A stretch of 64,000 nt of DNA, from NCBI RefSeq assembly GCF_016612535.1, contig NZ_JAENXS010000002.1:372001-436000 (forward strand), given 5' to 3'. The DNA is from Bradyrhizobium diazoefficiens. Lineage in GTDB: Bacteria > Pseudomonadota > Alphaproteobacteria > Rhizobiales > Xanthobacteraceae. Positions 19,730 to 28,534 of the stretch are shown here, in pieces. The notes beneath the pieces were generated by a model that saw only the letters and a program-made list of their open reading frames with translations, had not been told where the DNA came from and ran no database searches. How positions within the stretch are numbered: position 1 is the stretch's first letter; each line of letters starts with the position of its first letter. A program made the translations under genes and the position numbers.

Positions 19730-20554
19730 TTAAGGGGCGTGTGCAAGCTGGGTGGCAAAATAGGCGACTGTCTTGGAATAGACCTCGCTCTTGTTCCATT
19801 GCTGGAGCACCGCGAAGTTCGGGCTGCCCGGCTGCCAGTCCTTACCCTTCTGCCAGCCATAGCCGGCGAGATAGTTGGCCGTGGACGCGAGCACGTCGGG
19901 TGCGTTGTGCATGAGGTCGCGCTTGCCGTTGCCGTCGAAATCGACGGCGTATTTCATCCAGGATGACGGCATGAACTGGGTCTGGCCGAGCTCGCCCGCC
20001 CAAGCGCCCTTCATGTCGGCTGGCGCAAGATCGCCGCGCTGGACGATGCGCAGGGCATCCATCAGCTCGCCGCGAAACTGCTCGGCACGCCGGCAGTCAT
20101 AGGCGAGCGTCGCCAGCGAGCGGATCGTCGCGAACTTGCCGGTGTTGACGCCGAAATCGGTCTCGAGACCCCAGATCGCGACCAGCACCTCGCCCGGCAC
20201 GCCATAGGTCTGCTCGATGCGGGAGAGCACAGAGCCGTACTGTTTCATCATGTTCGAGCCGCGCGTCATCCGCGGTGGCACCATGCGGCCTGAAAACTGT
20301 TCGAAGGTCTGGTTGAAGACCTTTTGCGAATGGTCGCGGTTGAGCACGCCCTGGTCGAGCGTGACGCCGGCAAGTCCGGCGGCGATGGCCTGTTGTGAAA
20401 TGCCCTTGGCCGCGGCCTCGGTTTTGAAGTCGGCGAGCCAGGCGTCGAAATTACCCGAGCCGCAAGCAACCGCGGCCAGCACAGGTTCGACGGACACGAT
20501 TGAGGCTGAGAGGGCGAGGGCTGCGAGAGCGAGACGAGAAATCGTCGGGATCAT
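19730..20554 (-). CDS. Lytic murein transglycosylase (MltB family)
   Basis: A 274-aa periplasmic enzyme cleaving peptidoglycan glycan strands. The signal peptide is residues 1-28 (LALAALALSASIVSVEPVLAA). The catalytic Glu lies in VAIWGLETDFGVNTG, and LGQTQFMPSSWMKYAVDFDGNGKRD is the conserved substrate-groove segment of SLT_2 domains. Its Cys lies after the signal cleavage region rather than in a clear lipobox, so it is probably soluble. ATG 20554 is the only start giving a signal peptide; the open frame continues upstream to 20845 without coding character. Confidence 0.92.
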   Translation of the reverse strand: MIPTISRLALAALALSASIVSVEPVLAAVACGSGNFDAWLADFKTEAAAKGISQQAIAAGLAGVTLDQGVLNRDHSQKVFNQTFEQFSGRMVPPRMTRGSNMMKQYGSVLSRIEQTYGVPGEVLVAIWGLETDFGVNTGKFATIRSLATLAYDCRRAEQFRGELMDALRIVQRGDLAPADMKGAWAGELGQTQFMPSSWMKYAVDFDGNGKRDLMHNAPDVLASTANYLAGYGWQKGKDWQPGSPNFAVLQQWNKSEVYSKTVAYFATQLAHAP

Positions 20555-20675
20555 TCGAGTAAATTGATTCCGTGAAGTGGCATGACCGGCGGCGGCAATG
20601 TCGATTGTAACCGCGGCCAAAGCAAGGCGTATGACAGCAGGCGATCCCGGTCCGGGATCGCCTGTGGCAAGGTTG

Positions 20676-21584
20676 TCAGGCGTCCGTCTTATTTCGCCAA
20701 GGGAAAAGATTGGCGGGGAAATCGGCCGCCGGCTTGCGCGGACGCGGCGGCGGAGGCGGCACCGGACGCGCACCGGGGTCGGAAACGATGACCTTGCGGT
20801 AGAGATGCCAGGTGGCGTGGCCGAGCAGGGGGATGACGACGGCAAGCCCGAGGAACGCGGGGATCGTGCCGAGCGCCAGCAGCACCGCCACGATCAGGCC
20901 CCAGGCCGCCATCGGCACCGGGTTCTTGGCGACGACGCGGAGCGAGGTGACCATTGCCTCCAGCGCGCCGGCATGGCGGTCGAGCATCAGCGGGAATGAC
21001 ACCGCGCTGATGCAGAGCGCGGCGAGGGCGAACAGGAAGCCCGTACCGCAGCCGATCACGATCAGCCACCAGCCCTGTGAGGTCGTCAGCACGCGCGTCA
21101 CGAAATCCGAGATTCCGCTCACGCCTTCATAGCCGAATGCCGCGACATAGATCGCTTGCGCGGTCGCGACCCAGGTCACGAACAGCGCGAGCAGCAATGT
21201 GCCGAGGCCGAGCATGGCGCCGAAGGAGGGTGAGCGCAGCACCTCCATGGCGTCCCAGGCGCTGGCTTCTTCATAGCGTTCACGCCGGCTGGAGAGTTCA
21301 TAGAGGCCGAGCGCTGCGAACGGGCCGATCAGGGCAAAGCCGGCGGCCAGTGGAAACAGCAGCGGCAGCACCGAGTAGCCCATGGCCACGCGCGCGATGA
21401 CGAGACCGAGTACCGGATAGATCACGCAGAGGATGATGGCGTGGCTCGGAACCGCCTTGAAATCCTCCCAGCCGAGCTTGAGCGCGTCGTGCAGGTCGGA
21501 GAGTTGGATGGTTCGGATCACCGGTCCAGCCGCGTCTGCGGTCTGGCCCATCGTGGGGACATTGCCCCGGTAGAGTGTGGCCAT
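20676..21584 (-). CDS. DUF2189 family integral membrane protein
   Basis: A 302-aa inner-membrane protein with about six hydrophobic helices, roughly at residues 45-65, 70-95, 130-160, 175-200, 205-220 and 225-260. It begins MATLYRGN and carries the typical DUF2189 start VIRTIQLSDLHDALKLGWEDF. The C-terminus is Pro-rich (RPVPPPPPRPRKP) and cytoplasmic. Function unknown. Start 21584 has GGGAG about 11 nt upstream; the longer form from 21725 adds unrelated residues. Confidence 0.85.
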   Translation of the reverse strand: MATLYRGNVPTMGQTADAAGPVIRTIQLSDLHDALKLGWEDFKAVPSHAIILCVIYPVLGLVIARVAMGYSVLPLLFPLAAGFALIGPFAALGLYELSSRRERYEEASAWDAMEVLRSPSFGAMLGLGTLLLALFVTWVATAQAIYVAAFGYEGVSGISDFVTRVLTTSQGWWLIVIGCGTGFLFALAALCISAVSFPLMLDRHAGALEAMVTSLRVVAKNPVPMAAWGLIVAVLLALGTIPAFLGLAVVIPLLGHATWHLYRKVIVSDPGARPVPPPPPRPRKPAADFPANLFPWRNKTDA

Positions 21585-21920
21585 GGTCGACTTGCTCCCT
21601 TGCCATGCAGCCGAATCTGGCGCCGGCAACGGCGCAAGCGGCCGCTCTTCTTGGATGATCGCGATTCCAACTAGACGCGAATTCTGGGAGGCAATCGCGA
21701 ACTGATGCGCGAAGCCTACTCCCAATTGCGAGTCCTGTCCCTCACGCTTGGGTGAAATTCGATGCCGCAGTGCAACCCCAACGATGTCATTCGGTCGTCA
21801 TTTTGCCGCAGATAAGCTCATGCTGCTTGTGGTTCGCAGAACTCGGCGGGCGCAACGCAAGAACTTCGTCTATAATTGCCACTCAAGGCCCTACCAACGG
21901 AACCTTTTCGGGGAGCAGAC

Positions 21921-22331
21921 ATGAGCATTTTCGGGAAAATCATGGGCGCGATCTTCGGCAGCCATCCGGCTTCCGCCGCGCCCGCCGGCACCCCGCCCGC
22001 GGGCAGTGCGCCGGCCGGAGCCGCACCGGGGGCATCGGCGCCATCGTCTGCATCCGCTACTGCGCCTGCGGCAACCGTCGATGTCGCCGCGATCGTCGAC
22101 AAGGCGGCCGCCGCAAAGGGCGAGAAGCTCGAATGGCGCACCTCGATCGTCGACCTCATGAAGGCGCTCGACGTCGATTCGAGCCTTGCCGCGCGCAAGG
22201 ATCTCGCCAAGGAGCTCGGCTACACCGGCGACATGAACGACTCGGCGAGCATGAACGTCTGGCTGCACAAGCAGGTGATGTCCAAGCTCGCCGCCAATGG
22301 CGGCAAGCTACCGCCGGAAATCAAGCACTGA
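21921..22331 (+). CDS. DUF3597 domain protein
   Basis: A 136-aa protein starting MSIFGKIMGAIFG, with an Ala/Pro/Gly-rich low-complexity stretch (about 15-50). The DUF3597 domain follows: VAAIVDKAAAAKGEKLEWRT, then LMKALDVDSSLAARKDLAKE and a SASMNVWLHKQVMSKL end. The domain resembles LysM-neighbouring small proteins and has no assigned activity. GGGGAG lies 7 nt before ATG 21921. A strong terminator follows at 22353-22380. Confidence 0.85.
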   Translation: MSIFGKIMGAIFGSHPASAAPAGTPPAGSAPAGAAPGASAPSSASATAPAATVDVAAIVDKAAAAKGEKLEWRTSIVDLMKALDVDSSLAARKDLAKELGYTGDMNDSASMNVWLHKQVMSKLAANGGKLPPEIKH

Positions 22332-22352
22332 CCGACAGTTCGGTCGATGCGA

Positions 22353-22380
22353 AGGGCCCGCGATTCTCGCGGGCCCTTTT
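22353..22380. terminator. Intrinsic terminator after the DUF3597 gene
   Basis: GGGCCCGCGA and TCGCGGGCCC form a perfect 10-bp stem with a TTC loop, followed by TTTT on the + strand. With A-residues on the other side being few, it mainly serves the + strand DUF3597 gene, though the convergent GNAT gene ends 5 nt away. Confidence 0.85.
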
Positions 22381-22384
22381 ACGT

Positions 22385-22660
22385 TCAGGCAACGAGATCG
22401 GCATCCTCCGGATGCTTGTCGAGATAGTCGACGACGAAACCGCAACCCGCGATCACCTTGTTGCCGTCGCGGCGGATCAGGTCGAGCGCGCCCTTGATCA
22501 GCTCGGACGCTATGCCGCGGCCGCGCAGCTCGCGCGGCGTCTCGGTGTGGGTGATGATGACAGCCGACGGCGTCAGCCGGTAATTGGCGAACGCAAGCTC
22601 GTCGCCGACATCGAGCTCGAAGCGGCTCCTGTCCTTGTTGTCGCGTATCGATGCCGCCAT
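22385..22660 (-). CDS. Small GNAT-family N-acetyltransferase (COG2388 type)
   Basis: A minimal GNAT of 91 aa. SRFELDVGDELAFANYRL is the N-terminal strand pair. The acetyl-CoA binding loop is RELRGRGIASELIKGALD (Q/RxxGxG/A motif), and HPEDADLV closes the fold. Such NATD1/YidJ-like enzymes are uncharacterised acetyltransferases. ATG 22660 has AAGGA 7 nt upstream; 22681 is also in frame. It is paralogous to the next gene upstream (22721-22996). Confidence 0.88.
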   Translation of the reverse strand: MAASIRDNKDRSRFELDVGDELAFANYRLTPSAVIITHTETPRELRGRGIASELIKGALDLIRRDGNKVIAGCGFVVDYLDKHPEDADLVA

Positions 22661-22720
22661 GAGATATCCTTCCGAAGCCATCCTATTCCCTGATCTAGGC
22701 GCCCGCGCTTGCCAAGGCGC

Positions 22721-22996
22721 TTAGACCTTTACCAGGTCCTGATAGTCCGGGTTTTTCTCGATCCACGCTTTCACGAAAGGGCATTGCGGGATCAGCTTGA
22801 GTCCGCTCGCGCGGACCTGCTCGAGCGCACCTTGCACGAGCTTTGAGCCGACACCCTTGCCGCCGAGTTCTTTCGGGACATCGGTATGTTCGAACGTGAT
22901 GACGTCGCCGTCGAGCCTGTAATGTTCGGTTGCGAGATGGCCTTCGACTTCGAGTTCGTAGCGATGATGGGCCTTGTTGTTGATGACGTCGCTCAT
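22721..22996 (-). CDS. Small GNAT-family N-acetyltransferase, paralogue
   Basis: A 91-aa sister of the neighbouring gene with the same layout: HRYELEVEGHLATEHYRL, then the acetyl-CoA loop KELGGKGVGSKLVQGALEQV and the end CPFVKAWIEKNPDYQDLV. The two share perhaps a third of their residues by eye. The tandem arrangement suggests an old duplication; both are on the minus strand and could be cotranscribed (60-nt gap). Confidence 0.9.
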   Translation of the reverse strand: MSDVINNKAHHRYELEVEGHLATEHYRLDGDVITFEHTDVPKELGGKGVGSKLVQGALEQVRASGLKLIPQCPFVKAWIEKNPDYQDLVKV

Positions 22997-23009
22997 AGTG
23001 AGTCTCCGG

Positions 23010-23522
23010 TCAGTTCTTCAGTGCGTCCACCAGCATCTTTCGGATCGACCAGGCTTCGCCATCGGAGGAGCCCTTGATGTCGTCAATCTTCCAGTTGGCC
23101 TCGCGCACGAAGTCGTAACGCACAACCTGGTCGGCGGGTTTGCGGTCGTTGCGGTGGCCAGTGATAGTCACCGTGATCACGGCCTTGTCGGCCTCCATCT
23201 TCTTCGCGTCAACCTTGAACGATTTCACGTCCGGTTCCTGCGAATTGGTGACGGGATCGAAGTCGACCGGCCCGACATCGCCTTTGGGCGTGTGCGCGTC
23301 CGCCTTGGCCCACAGTGCAACCAGCGCTTTCGAGAGGTATTTTGCCTTGGCCGCCTTGTTCTCGATGATGAAGGCGCCGCCACCGTCACCCTTGCCCTTG
23401 GCGGCGCGGGTGTAGATCGCGGTCAGGATGGCCGCGGGATCGTTGGGGGCTGGCGCTTGAGCAAAGGCTGGCGTGGCGGCGGCGAGGAGGGAGGTGGCGA
23501 TGAGGCTACGGCGGGTGAGCAT
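23010..23522 (-). CDS. Secreted DUF3828-like protein
   Basis: A 170-aa exported protein. It begins MLTRRSLIATSLLAAATPAFA, where the twin Arg before the hydrophobic run could be Sec or Tat. AILTAIYTRAAKGKGDGG and TVTITGHRNDRKPADQVVRYDFVREANWKIDDI resemble the DUF3828 fold. AGGGAC is 6 nt before ATG 23522. The function is unknown; it may be a substrate-binding or inhibitor-like periplasmic protein. Only 13 nt separate it from the GNAT gene. Confidence 0.75.
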   Translation of the reverse strand: MLTRRSLIATSLLAAATPAFAQAPAPNDPAAILTAIYTRAAKGKGDGGGAFIIENKAAKAKYLSKALVALWAKADAHTPKGDVGPVDFDPVTNSQEPDVKSFKVDAKKMEADKAVITVTITGHRNDRKPADQVVRYDFVREANWKIDDIKGSSDGEAWSIRKMLVDALKN

Positions 23523-23614
23523 GGATCGTCCCTGGGATGATGGCACGCGACGAGAGGCCGGAATGGCCGATGTCAGCGCGGTATCTCAGTAGACCGGCGC
23601 GAGGGTAGTTCGGT

Positions 23615-23929
23615 TCAATCGGCCGCCTTGGCGAGCCGCGAATCTTCCGGCTGAGGTTTTGCGCGGAGGCAGCCCTGGCAGATGACGAGTGACTGGTTGA
23701 CCTTGGCGTCCTGGTCGGCCTCGATGCCGTCGCGCTCGGACTGGGCAGCAACGTGCGTTGCCCGCGAGGGGCCGGGATTGGAACGCGGCTGATTAGGGTT
23801 CTCGCCGGCGCCATCCCAGGCATAACGCGCGGGCTTGAATGCAGGATCGGGCGACAATCTGGCTTGCGGGGCCATCGCGCATCCGGCAAGCGCCAGCGAC
23901 AACAGGAGAATGGCGGACGCTTTGACCAT
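23615..23929 (-). CDS. Small predicted lipoprotein
   Basis: A 104-aa protein with a signal peptide and lipobox (ILLLSLALAGCAM, Cys about residue 17). The mature part is polar and Asn/Pro/Arg-rich, with CQGCLR near the end (a CxxC pair). No known domain. Start 23929 is selected by the signal peptide; the frame is open upstream to 24151 without supporting features. Confidence 0.72.
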   Translation of the reverse strand: MVKASAILLLSLALAGCAMAPQARLSPDPAFKPARYAWDGAGENPNQPRSNPGPSRATHVAAQSERDGIEADQDAKVNQSLVICQGCLRAKPQPEDSRLAKAAD

Positions 23930-24119
23930 GATGCAGCACTCTGTACGCGGATACGGCCTGAAGTTGCCCCGATCATGTTTAAAATTCCTTGAACGAGCGC
24001 ATGGATAGCGCATGGATGATGCGGTGCCTGGCGGCCTTGCGGCGCCGCCGATGATGGCGATAAATGGGCTGCAAAGAGCGGGGCGCGTGCGTGCCGTCCG
24101 CTGTCGAAGAGGAAGCCCC

Positions 24120-25727
24120 ATGCAGCCGCTCCGCATGTCCCGCCGCGTCATGAATCTCGCCTATATGCTGACCCAGAATGCGCGGCGGCATGGATCGCGT
24201 CCCGGCTTCGTCTGGGGGGACAAATCCTGGACCTGGCGCGAGATCGATGCGCAGGTCTCGGCGCTGGCCGCGGCACTCGCGGCGCGCGGTATCGCCAAGG
24301 GCGACCGCATCCTCGTCCATTCCAAGAATGGCGACGAGATGTTCTTTTCGATGTTCGCGGCGTTCCGGCTCGGCGCGGTCTGGGTGCCCACCAATTTCCG
24401 TCTGATGCCGGACGAGGTCGCCTATCTCGCGCAGGCCTCCGGTGCGAAGGCATTTCTGTGCCATGTCGATTTTCCCGAGCACGCTGCGGCCGTGAATGGT
24501 GGTGCGCTGGAATTCACCTGGAGCGTCGACGGCAAGGCGTCGTTCAGCGAGAAATCGGTTGCGGATGCCATCGCGTCGCAGGCAGGAACCGTGGTCGAGA
24601 ACATCGCGGTCGAGCATGACGATCCCTGCTGGTTCTTCTTCACCTCCGGCACCACCGGACGCTCCAAGGCTGCGGTGCTGACGCATGGCCAGATGGGCTT
24701 TGTCGTCACCAATCATCTCGCCGATCTCACGCCCGGCGTCACCGAAGACGATGCCTCGTTGGTGGTGGCGCCGTTGTCGCACGGCGCCGGGGTGCATCAG
24801 CTGGTGCAGACGGCGCGCGGCGTTTGCACGGTGCTGCTGCCGACCGAGAGGTTCGACATCGACGAGGCGTTCCGCCTGATCGCGGCGCATCGGGTCTGCA
24901 ATCTCTTCACGGTGCCGACGATCTTGAAGATGATGGTCGAGCACCCGGCCGCGGACGAATACGATCATTCCTCGCTGCGTCACGTCATCTATGCCGGCGC
25001 GCCGATGTATCGCGAGGACCAGAAGGCCGCGCTGAAGAAGCTCGGCAAGGTCATCGTGCAGTATTTTGGACTGGGCGAAGTCACCGGCAACATCACCGTG
25101 CTGCCGGCGGCGTTGCACGATCCCGAGGACGGGCCGCATGCCAAGATCGGCACCTGCGGCTTCGAACGGACCGGCATGCAGGTCTCGATCCAGGATGACG
25201 AGGGCCGCGAGCTCAAGGCCAACCAGAGCGGCGAGATCTGCGTGATCGGGCCCGCGGTGCTCGCCGGCTATTACGACAATCCCGAGGCCAATGCGAAGGC
25301 GTTCCGCAACGGCTGGTTCCGCACCGGCGATCTCGGCCACATGGACGAGGAGGGGTTTGTCTACATCACGGGGCGTGCCTCCGACATGTACATCTCCGGC
25401 GGCTCCAATATCTATCCGCGCGAGATCGAGGAGAAGATTCTGACGCATCCAGGGGTCGGCGAGGTCGCCGTGCTCGGCGTACCCGATGCGACCTGGGGCG
25501 AGGTCGGTGTCGCCGTCTGCGTCGCGCGCGACGGCGAGAAGCCAGTGAGCGAAGCCGAGATGGCGGCATTCCTCTCGCCAAAGGTGCCGCGCTACAAGAT
25601 GCCGAAGCGGTTCTTCTTCTGGGAGGCGCTGCCGAAATCCGGCTACGGCAAGGTGCCGAAGCGCATGGTGCGCGATGAGCTCGAGGCACGCGGCCTGCTC
25701 GATCTCGACAAGATCAAGACGGGCTGA
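24120..25727 (+). CDS. Acyl-CoA synthetase (AMP-binding, ANL superfamily)
   Basis: A 535-aa ligase that activates a carboxylic acid as an adenylate and then a CoA thioester. The P-loop is FFFTSGTTGRSKAAVLTH, the AMP motif is VIVQYFGLGEVTGN, the hinge is GWFRTGDLGHMDEEGFVYITGR, and the catalytic Lys motif is LPKSGYGKVPKRM. The overall look is a medium/long-chain fatty-acyl-CoA ligase, but the substrate cannot be set by eye. ATG 24120 has GAGGAAG 5 nt upstream. The PPC-domain gene follows after 9 nt, so they form an operon. Confidence 0.9.
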   Translation: MQPLRMSRRVMNLAYMLTQNARRHGSRPGFVWGDKSWTWREIDAQVSALAAALAARGIAKGDRILVHSKNGDEMFFSMFAAFRLGAVWVPTNFRLMPDEVAYLAQASGAKAFLCHVDFPEHAAAVNGGALEFTWSVDGKASFSEKSVADAIASQAGTVVENIAVEHDDPCWFFFTSGTTGRSKAAVLTHGQMGFVVTNHLADLTPGVTEDDASLVVAPLSHGAGVHQLVQTARGVCTVLLPTERFDIDEAFRLIAAHRVCNLFTVPTILKMMVEHPAADEYDHSSLRHVIYAGAPMYREDQKAALKKLGKVIVQYFGLGEVTGNITVLPAALHDPEDGPHAKIGTCGFERTGMQVSIQDDEGRELKANQSGEICVIGPAVLAGYYDNPEANAKAFRNGWFRTGDLGHMDEEGFVYITGRASDMYISGGSNIYPREIEEKILTHPGVGEVAVLGVPDATWGEVGVAVCVARDGEKPVSEAEMAAFLSPKVPRYKMPKRFFFWEALPKSGYGKVPKRMVRDELEARGLLDLDKIKTG

Positions 25728-25736
25728 GCGCGAGTC

Positions 25737-26597
25737 ATGCGGACTATCAAGCAGCCGGGCACGCCCGTCGCCGAACGTCTCCAATGGGTGGAGGCGAGAG
25801 GGCGCGCCTTTTCGTTCACGCTTGAAGCAGGTCTGCCGCTGCTCGAAGCCGCATGCCGCGGTTTTGCGGCGGAGGGATTTACCGGCGGCGTGCTGAATTT
25901 CGGCCAGGGCGCGCTCGGACCGTTCGGCTATGTCATGCCGGCGTTGTCGAAGACCGGTGAGAATGCCGCGTTTTACAGCGACACGTATCGGCCGGCGGGC
26001 GTGACGCGCACCAGGCTCGGCAGCATGACGATCGGCACGCGCGACGGCGCGCTGTTCTTTCATTGCCACGGGCTGTGGATCGAGGCGGGCGGCAAGACGA
26101 GCGGCGGTCACATGCTGCCGGACGAGACCATCGTCGCCGAGCCGTTCGAGGTCGAGGCTTTTGGGATTGATGGCGCGGTGTTCACCGCTGAGCCGGACCC
26201 TGAGACCAATTTCAAGCTGTTCGGCCCGGTTCGCGCCGCGAGCAGTGGGGCGCGCACGACCAGTCGTGTCTTCGCGCTGCGGCTGCGGCCCAATCAGGAT
26301 TTCGCCTTCTGCCTCGAAGCCTTCTGCCGCGATCGCGGCATTACGCGCGCGAAGATCCACGGCGGCGTTGGCTCGACCATCGGCGCGCGCTTCACCCATG
26401 GCGGCGTGACCGAGCCGTTCGCCACGGAGCTTGCGATAACCGCCGGGACGATCGCGCCTGGTGCGTCCGGCGCGCTGGAGGCCGCGCTCGACGTCGCCCT
26501 GATCGACTACACCGGCGGCATTGCCGAGGGCCGCCTGGTCCGCGGCGATAATCCTGTGCTGATGACGATGGAGCTGGTGCTGGAGGCGCTGGATTGA
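25737..26597 (+). CDS. PPC (DUF296) domain protein, probably duplicated domain
   Basis: A 286-aa protein that looks like two PPC/DUF296-type halves. The first contains LNFGQGALGPFGYVMPAL and GGHMLPDETIVAEPFEVEAFGIDG, matching the conserved GGH-containing core. The second contains ITRAKIHGGVGSTIGARFTHG and VALIDYTGGIAEGRL. PPC domains are found in plant AT-hook proteins and in bacterial proteins of unclear role. Coupling to the acyl-CoA ligase suggests a metabolic, not DNA-binding, function (inference). Confidence 0.75.
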   Translation: MRTIKQPGTPVAERLQWVEARGRAFSFTLEAGLPLLEAACRGFAAEGFTGGVLNFGQGALGPFGYVMPALSKTGENAAFYSDTYRPAGVTRTRLGSMTIGTRDGALFFHCHGLWIEAGGKTSGGHMLPDETIVAEPFEVEAFGIDGAVFTAEPDPETNFKLFGPVRAASSGARTTSRVFALRLRPNQDFAFCLEAFCRDRGITRAKIHGGVGSTIGARFTHGGVTEPFATELAITAGTIAPGASGALEAALDVALIDYTGGIAEGRLVRGDNPVLMTMELVLEALD

Positions 26598-26705
26598 TGA
26601 GCGACCGGAGCTTGTGCCGGCCCGTCCGCGCCACTTGCGCTCCAATCGCGTTCCCGTTACGTTCCTATTGGTATCAATCGAGGCAAACCGGGCGGGGCGG
26701 CGGCA

Positions 26706-27473
26706 ATGAGCCGGAGAGGCAATCGCACGATTAATCTGCCTGCGCCGTATCTGAAGCGGGTTTGGCTCGATCCCTCGCACGTTCACGATCGCGAGGCCTA
26801 TCCTTTTTGTTTGCCCATCTTTCCTGATGATTTCGAGCTCAACTTCGATGCAGCCATCACCATCATCGTGGGAGAGAACGGCACCGGGAAGTCGACGATC
26901 CTTGAGGGGATCGCAGCGCTCGCTGGCTACGACGATGCCGGTGGCGGGAAGGGCTACATGCCCGTCGACCACTCCGAAGCGCGGGAAAAGATGGGCGGCC
27001 AGCTTTCCAAGGCGTTGCGCGCAAGCTGGTTGCCGAAGATCACCAACGGCTGGTTTTTTCGCGCCGAGAGTTTTTTCTCGGTGGCGAGATATCTCGACAA
27101 GGCCGCACGTGATGCCGGTCAGGTCGGCCCTGATTTCTTGTCGCATTCGCATGGTGAGGGCTTCCTGCGCTTCTTCGAAGAGCGCTGCCAGCGCCAGGGC
27201 ATCTTTATCTTCGACGAACCTGAATCGGCGCTTTCGCCGGCGCGCCAGATCGAATTCTTGAAGCTGCTGCGGCGCATGGAGGAGTCGCGCATCTGCCAAG
27301 TCATCATGGCGACCCACGCGCCCCTGCTGATGGCCTATCCCAGCGCGCAGCTGCTTCGGCTCGGGAAGTACGGCCTGGAGCCGACAACGGTGGAGCAGAC
27401 CGATCATTACCGGGTGATGCGGGAGTTTTGCGCTGACCCGCGCGGGTTCGTGGAGGCGACGTTGGCGGATTAG
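26706..27473 (+). CDS. COG3910-type predicted ATPase (ABC/SMC-like)
   Basis: A 255-aa P-loop ATPase of the ABC/SMC-like class. Walker A is TIIVGENGTGKSTILEGIA (about residues 54-72). RAESFFSVARY and LSHSHGEGFLRFFEERC take the place of the signature region. Walker B is GIFIFDEPESALSPARQIE, and QVIMATHAPLLMAYPSAQ is the switch His. The C-terminal EQTDHYRVMREF is typical of this small orphan family. The biochemical role is unknown; there is no partner nuclease or membrane protein next to it. Confidence 0.85.
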   Translation: MSRRGNRTINLPAPYLKRVWLDPSHVHDREAYPFCLPIFPDDFELNFDAAITIIVGENGTGKSTILEGIAALAGYDDAGGGKGYMPVDHSEAREKMGGQLSKALRASWLPKITNGWFFRAESFFSVARYLDKAARDAGQVGPDFLSHSHGEGFLRFFEERCQRQGIFIFDEPESALSPARQIEFLKLLRRMEESRICQVIMATHAPLLMAYPSAQLLRLGKYGLEPTTVEQTDHYRVMREFCADPRGFVEATLAD

Positions 27474-27590
27474 GCGAGGGGAGCCATCGATGCTCGCCGT
27501 CTCCATCATCATTGCGAGCGCAGCTGACAAGTCGCAGCCACATGCCTCGTCTTTCGATTGACGTTTGAAATCGCGGACACGCTTTCACGC

Positions 27591-28119
27591 TCTCGCGGCA
27601 CATCGTGCCCGAGCTTTGCTGCAGTCATCGCCCTCAGAAATGCCGAGGGCGCAGGGAAGACCGGGTGCCGGCTGGCACCCGCGGTCCACTGTGCGAAGGT
27701 TGCGCTACAAGAGGCTGCACAGCGGCATACAGGTGAAGCCAAAACATCCGGCCTTCCCTGCGCAGTGGTTTGACGGCTTATGTCGTGATCTCCCCGGGGA
27801 GCGATGCACTATTGCCCCCGTCGCCTTGCGGATGGCTGATGTGTGCACCCGGTTGGGCGACACCCATCACCGCAAGACTTGGCGCACAGGCTCCGGGCGC
27901 CAGGACCACACGATTTTGCCGTACGCGGATCACACCGGTCGTGCGCGCGTAGACTCTCGCTCACGGTTGCCCGCCCTGCAAAACCCTTCGCGCCGATGTG
28001 ACCCACGCCCACCGCCGTCCGGCCCGCGTTCGTGACGATCGCGATACGCCCCTCTTCCTTGGGCCGGAGTGAGGCGACACATACGCCATTTCCGAATTTC
28101 GGTAAAGTGGAATATTTTT
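27591..28119 (+). repeat. Long dispersed intergenic repeat, copy 1
   Basis: A noncoding block of about 0.53 kb that recurs in the same orientation at 61231-61806. Shared landmarks, in order, are TCTCGCGGCAC, GGGCGCAGGGAAG.CCGGG, a run of about 37 identical bases starting at 27790 (CTCCCCGGGGAGCGATGCAC...), GGACCACACGA, TTCGTGACGATCGCGAT, and CCGAATTTCGGTAAAG.GGAA at the end. The + strand frame (27565-28035) is widely annotated as spurious hypothetical proteins in related genomes, as far as I recall. It lies downstream of the ATPase gene. Confidence 0.85.
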
Positions 28120-28310
28120 GGGACCGCCCATTGACCGACGGTTTGGGTGTTTTGCCGACAGGGAACGCAAGAGGTTGTGGGTTGCGCAAGCAGTCCGCCT
28201 TGCGGAGCGGACCAGGGGAGGCCGTCATCGACCCGGTAGTTACGCTGGATCGACAGATGTTCTCCGGGATCGATTGGGTCAGACATGCGCGCGGCCGGGA
28301 GATTGTTGCA

Positions 28311-28534
28311 ATGGACAAGTGGGTTGGGCTTGCGGTTTCGTGGCTGACGTTCCTGGTGTGATCGCGCTGTGGTTCTGGTTTTCGCGGCGGCACGGAATGC
28401 AGGCGCGCGGATCGTCCGGAGCGAGCATGATCGAACTCTACGAGCAGCAGGTCGCCGAGACCCGGCGGATGAACGGCTATCTGGAGCGGGTCGCACTGTC
28501 GCTGGAGAAACACGAGCCGCCGCGTGGCAGCTAG
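28311..28534 (+). pseudogene. Frameshifted short membrane protein gene
   Basis: From ATG 28311 the frame gives MDKWVGLAVSWLTFLV and then stops (TGA 28359-28361). The +1-shifted frame continues at once with VIALWFWFSRRHGMQARG and runs to a TAG at 28532. Joined, they make one hydrophobic helix (about residues 4-25) plus a polar tail (EQQVAETRRMNGYLERVALSLEKHE). Adding one G in GTGTG (making GTGGTG) restores the whole frame. Alternatively a GTG at 28358 starts an intact 58-aa protein. The stop shares CTAG with the convergent HAD gene. Confidence 0.55.

Noticed and set aside
23979..27530. A 1183-codon open frame on the minus strand
   Set aside because: It runs antisense through the acyl-CoA ligase, PPC and ATPase genes, each with clear family motifs on the + strand. 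High GC makes long shadow frames. Its composition (His/Arg-rich) is not protein-like.
27565..28035. A 156-codon frame in the long repeat
   Set aside because: Not conserved as protein between the two repeat copies; I treat the block as noncoding.
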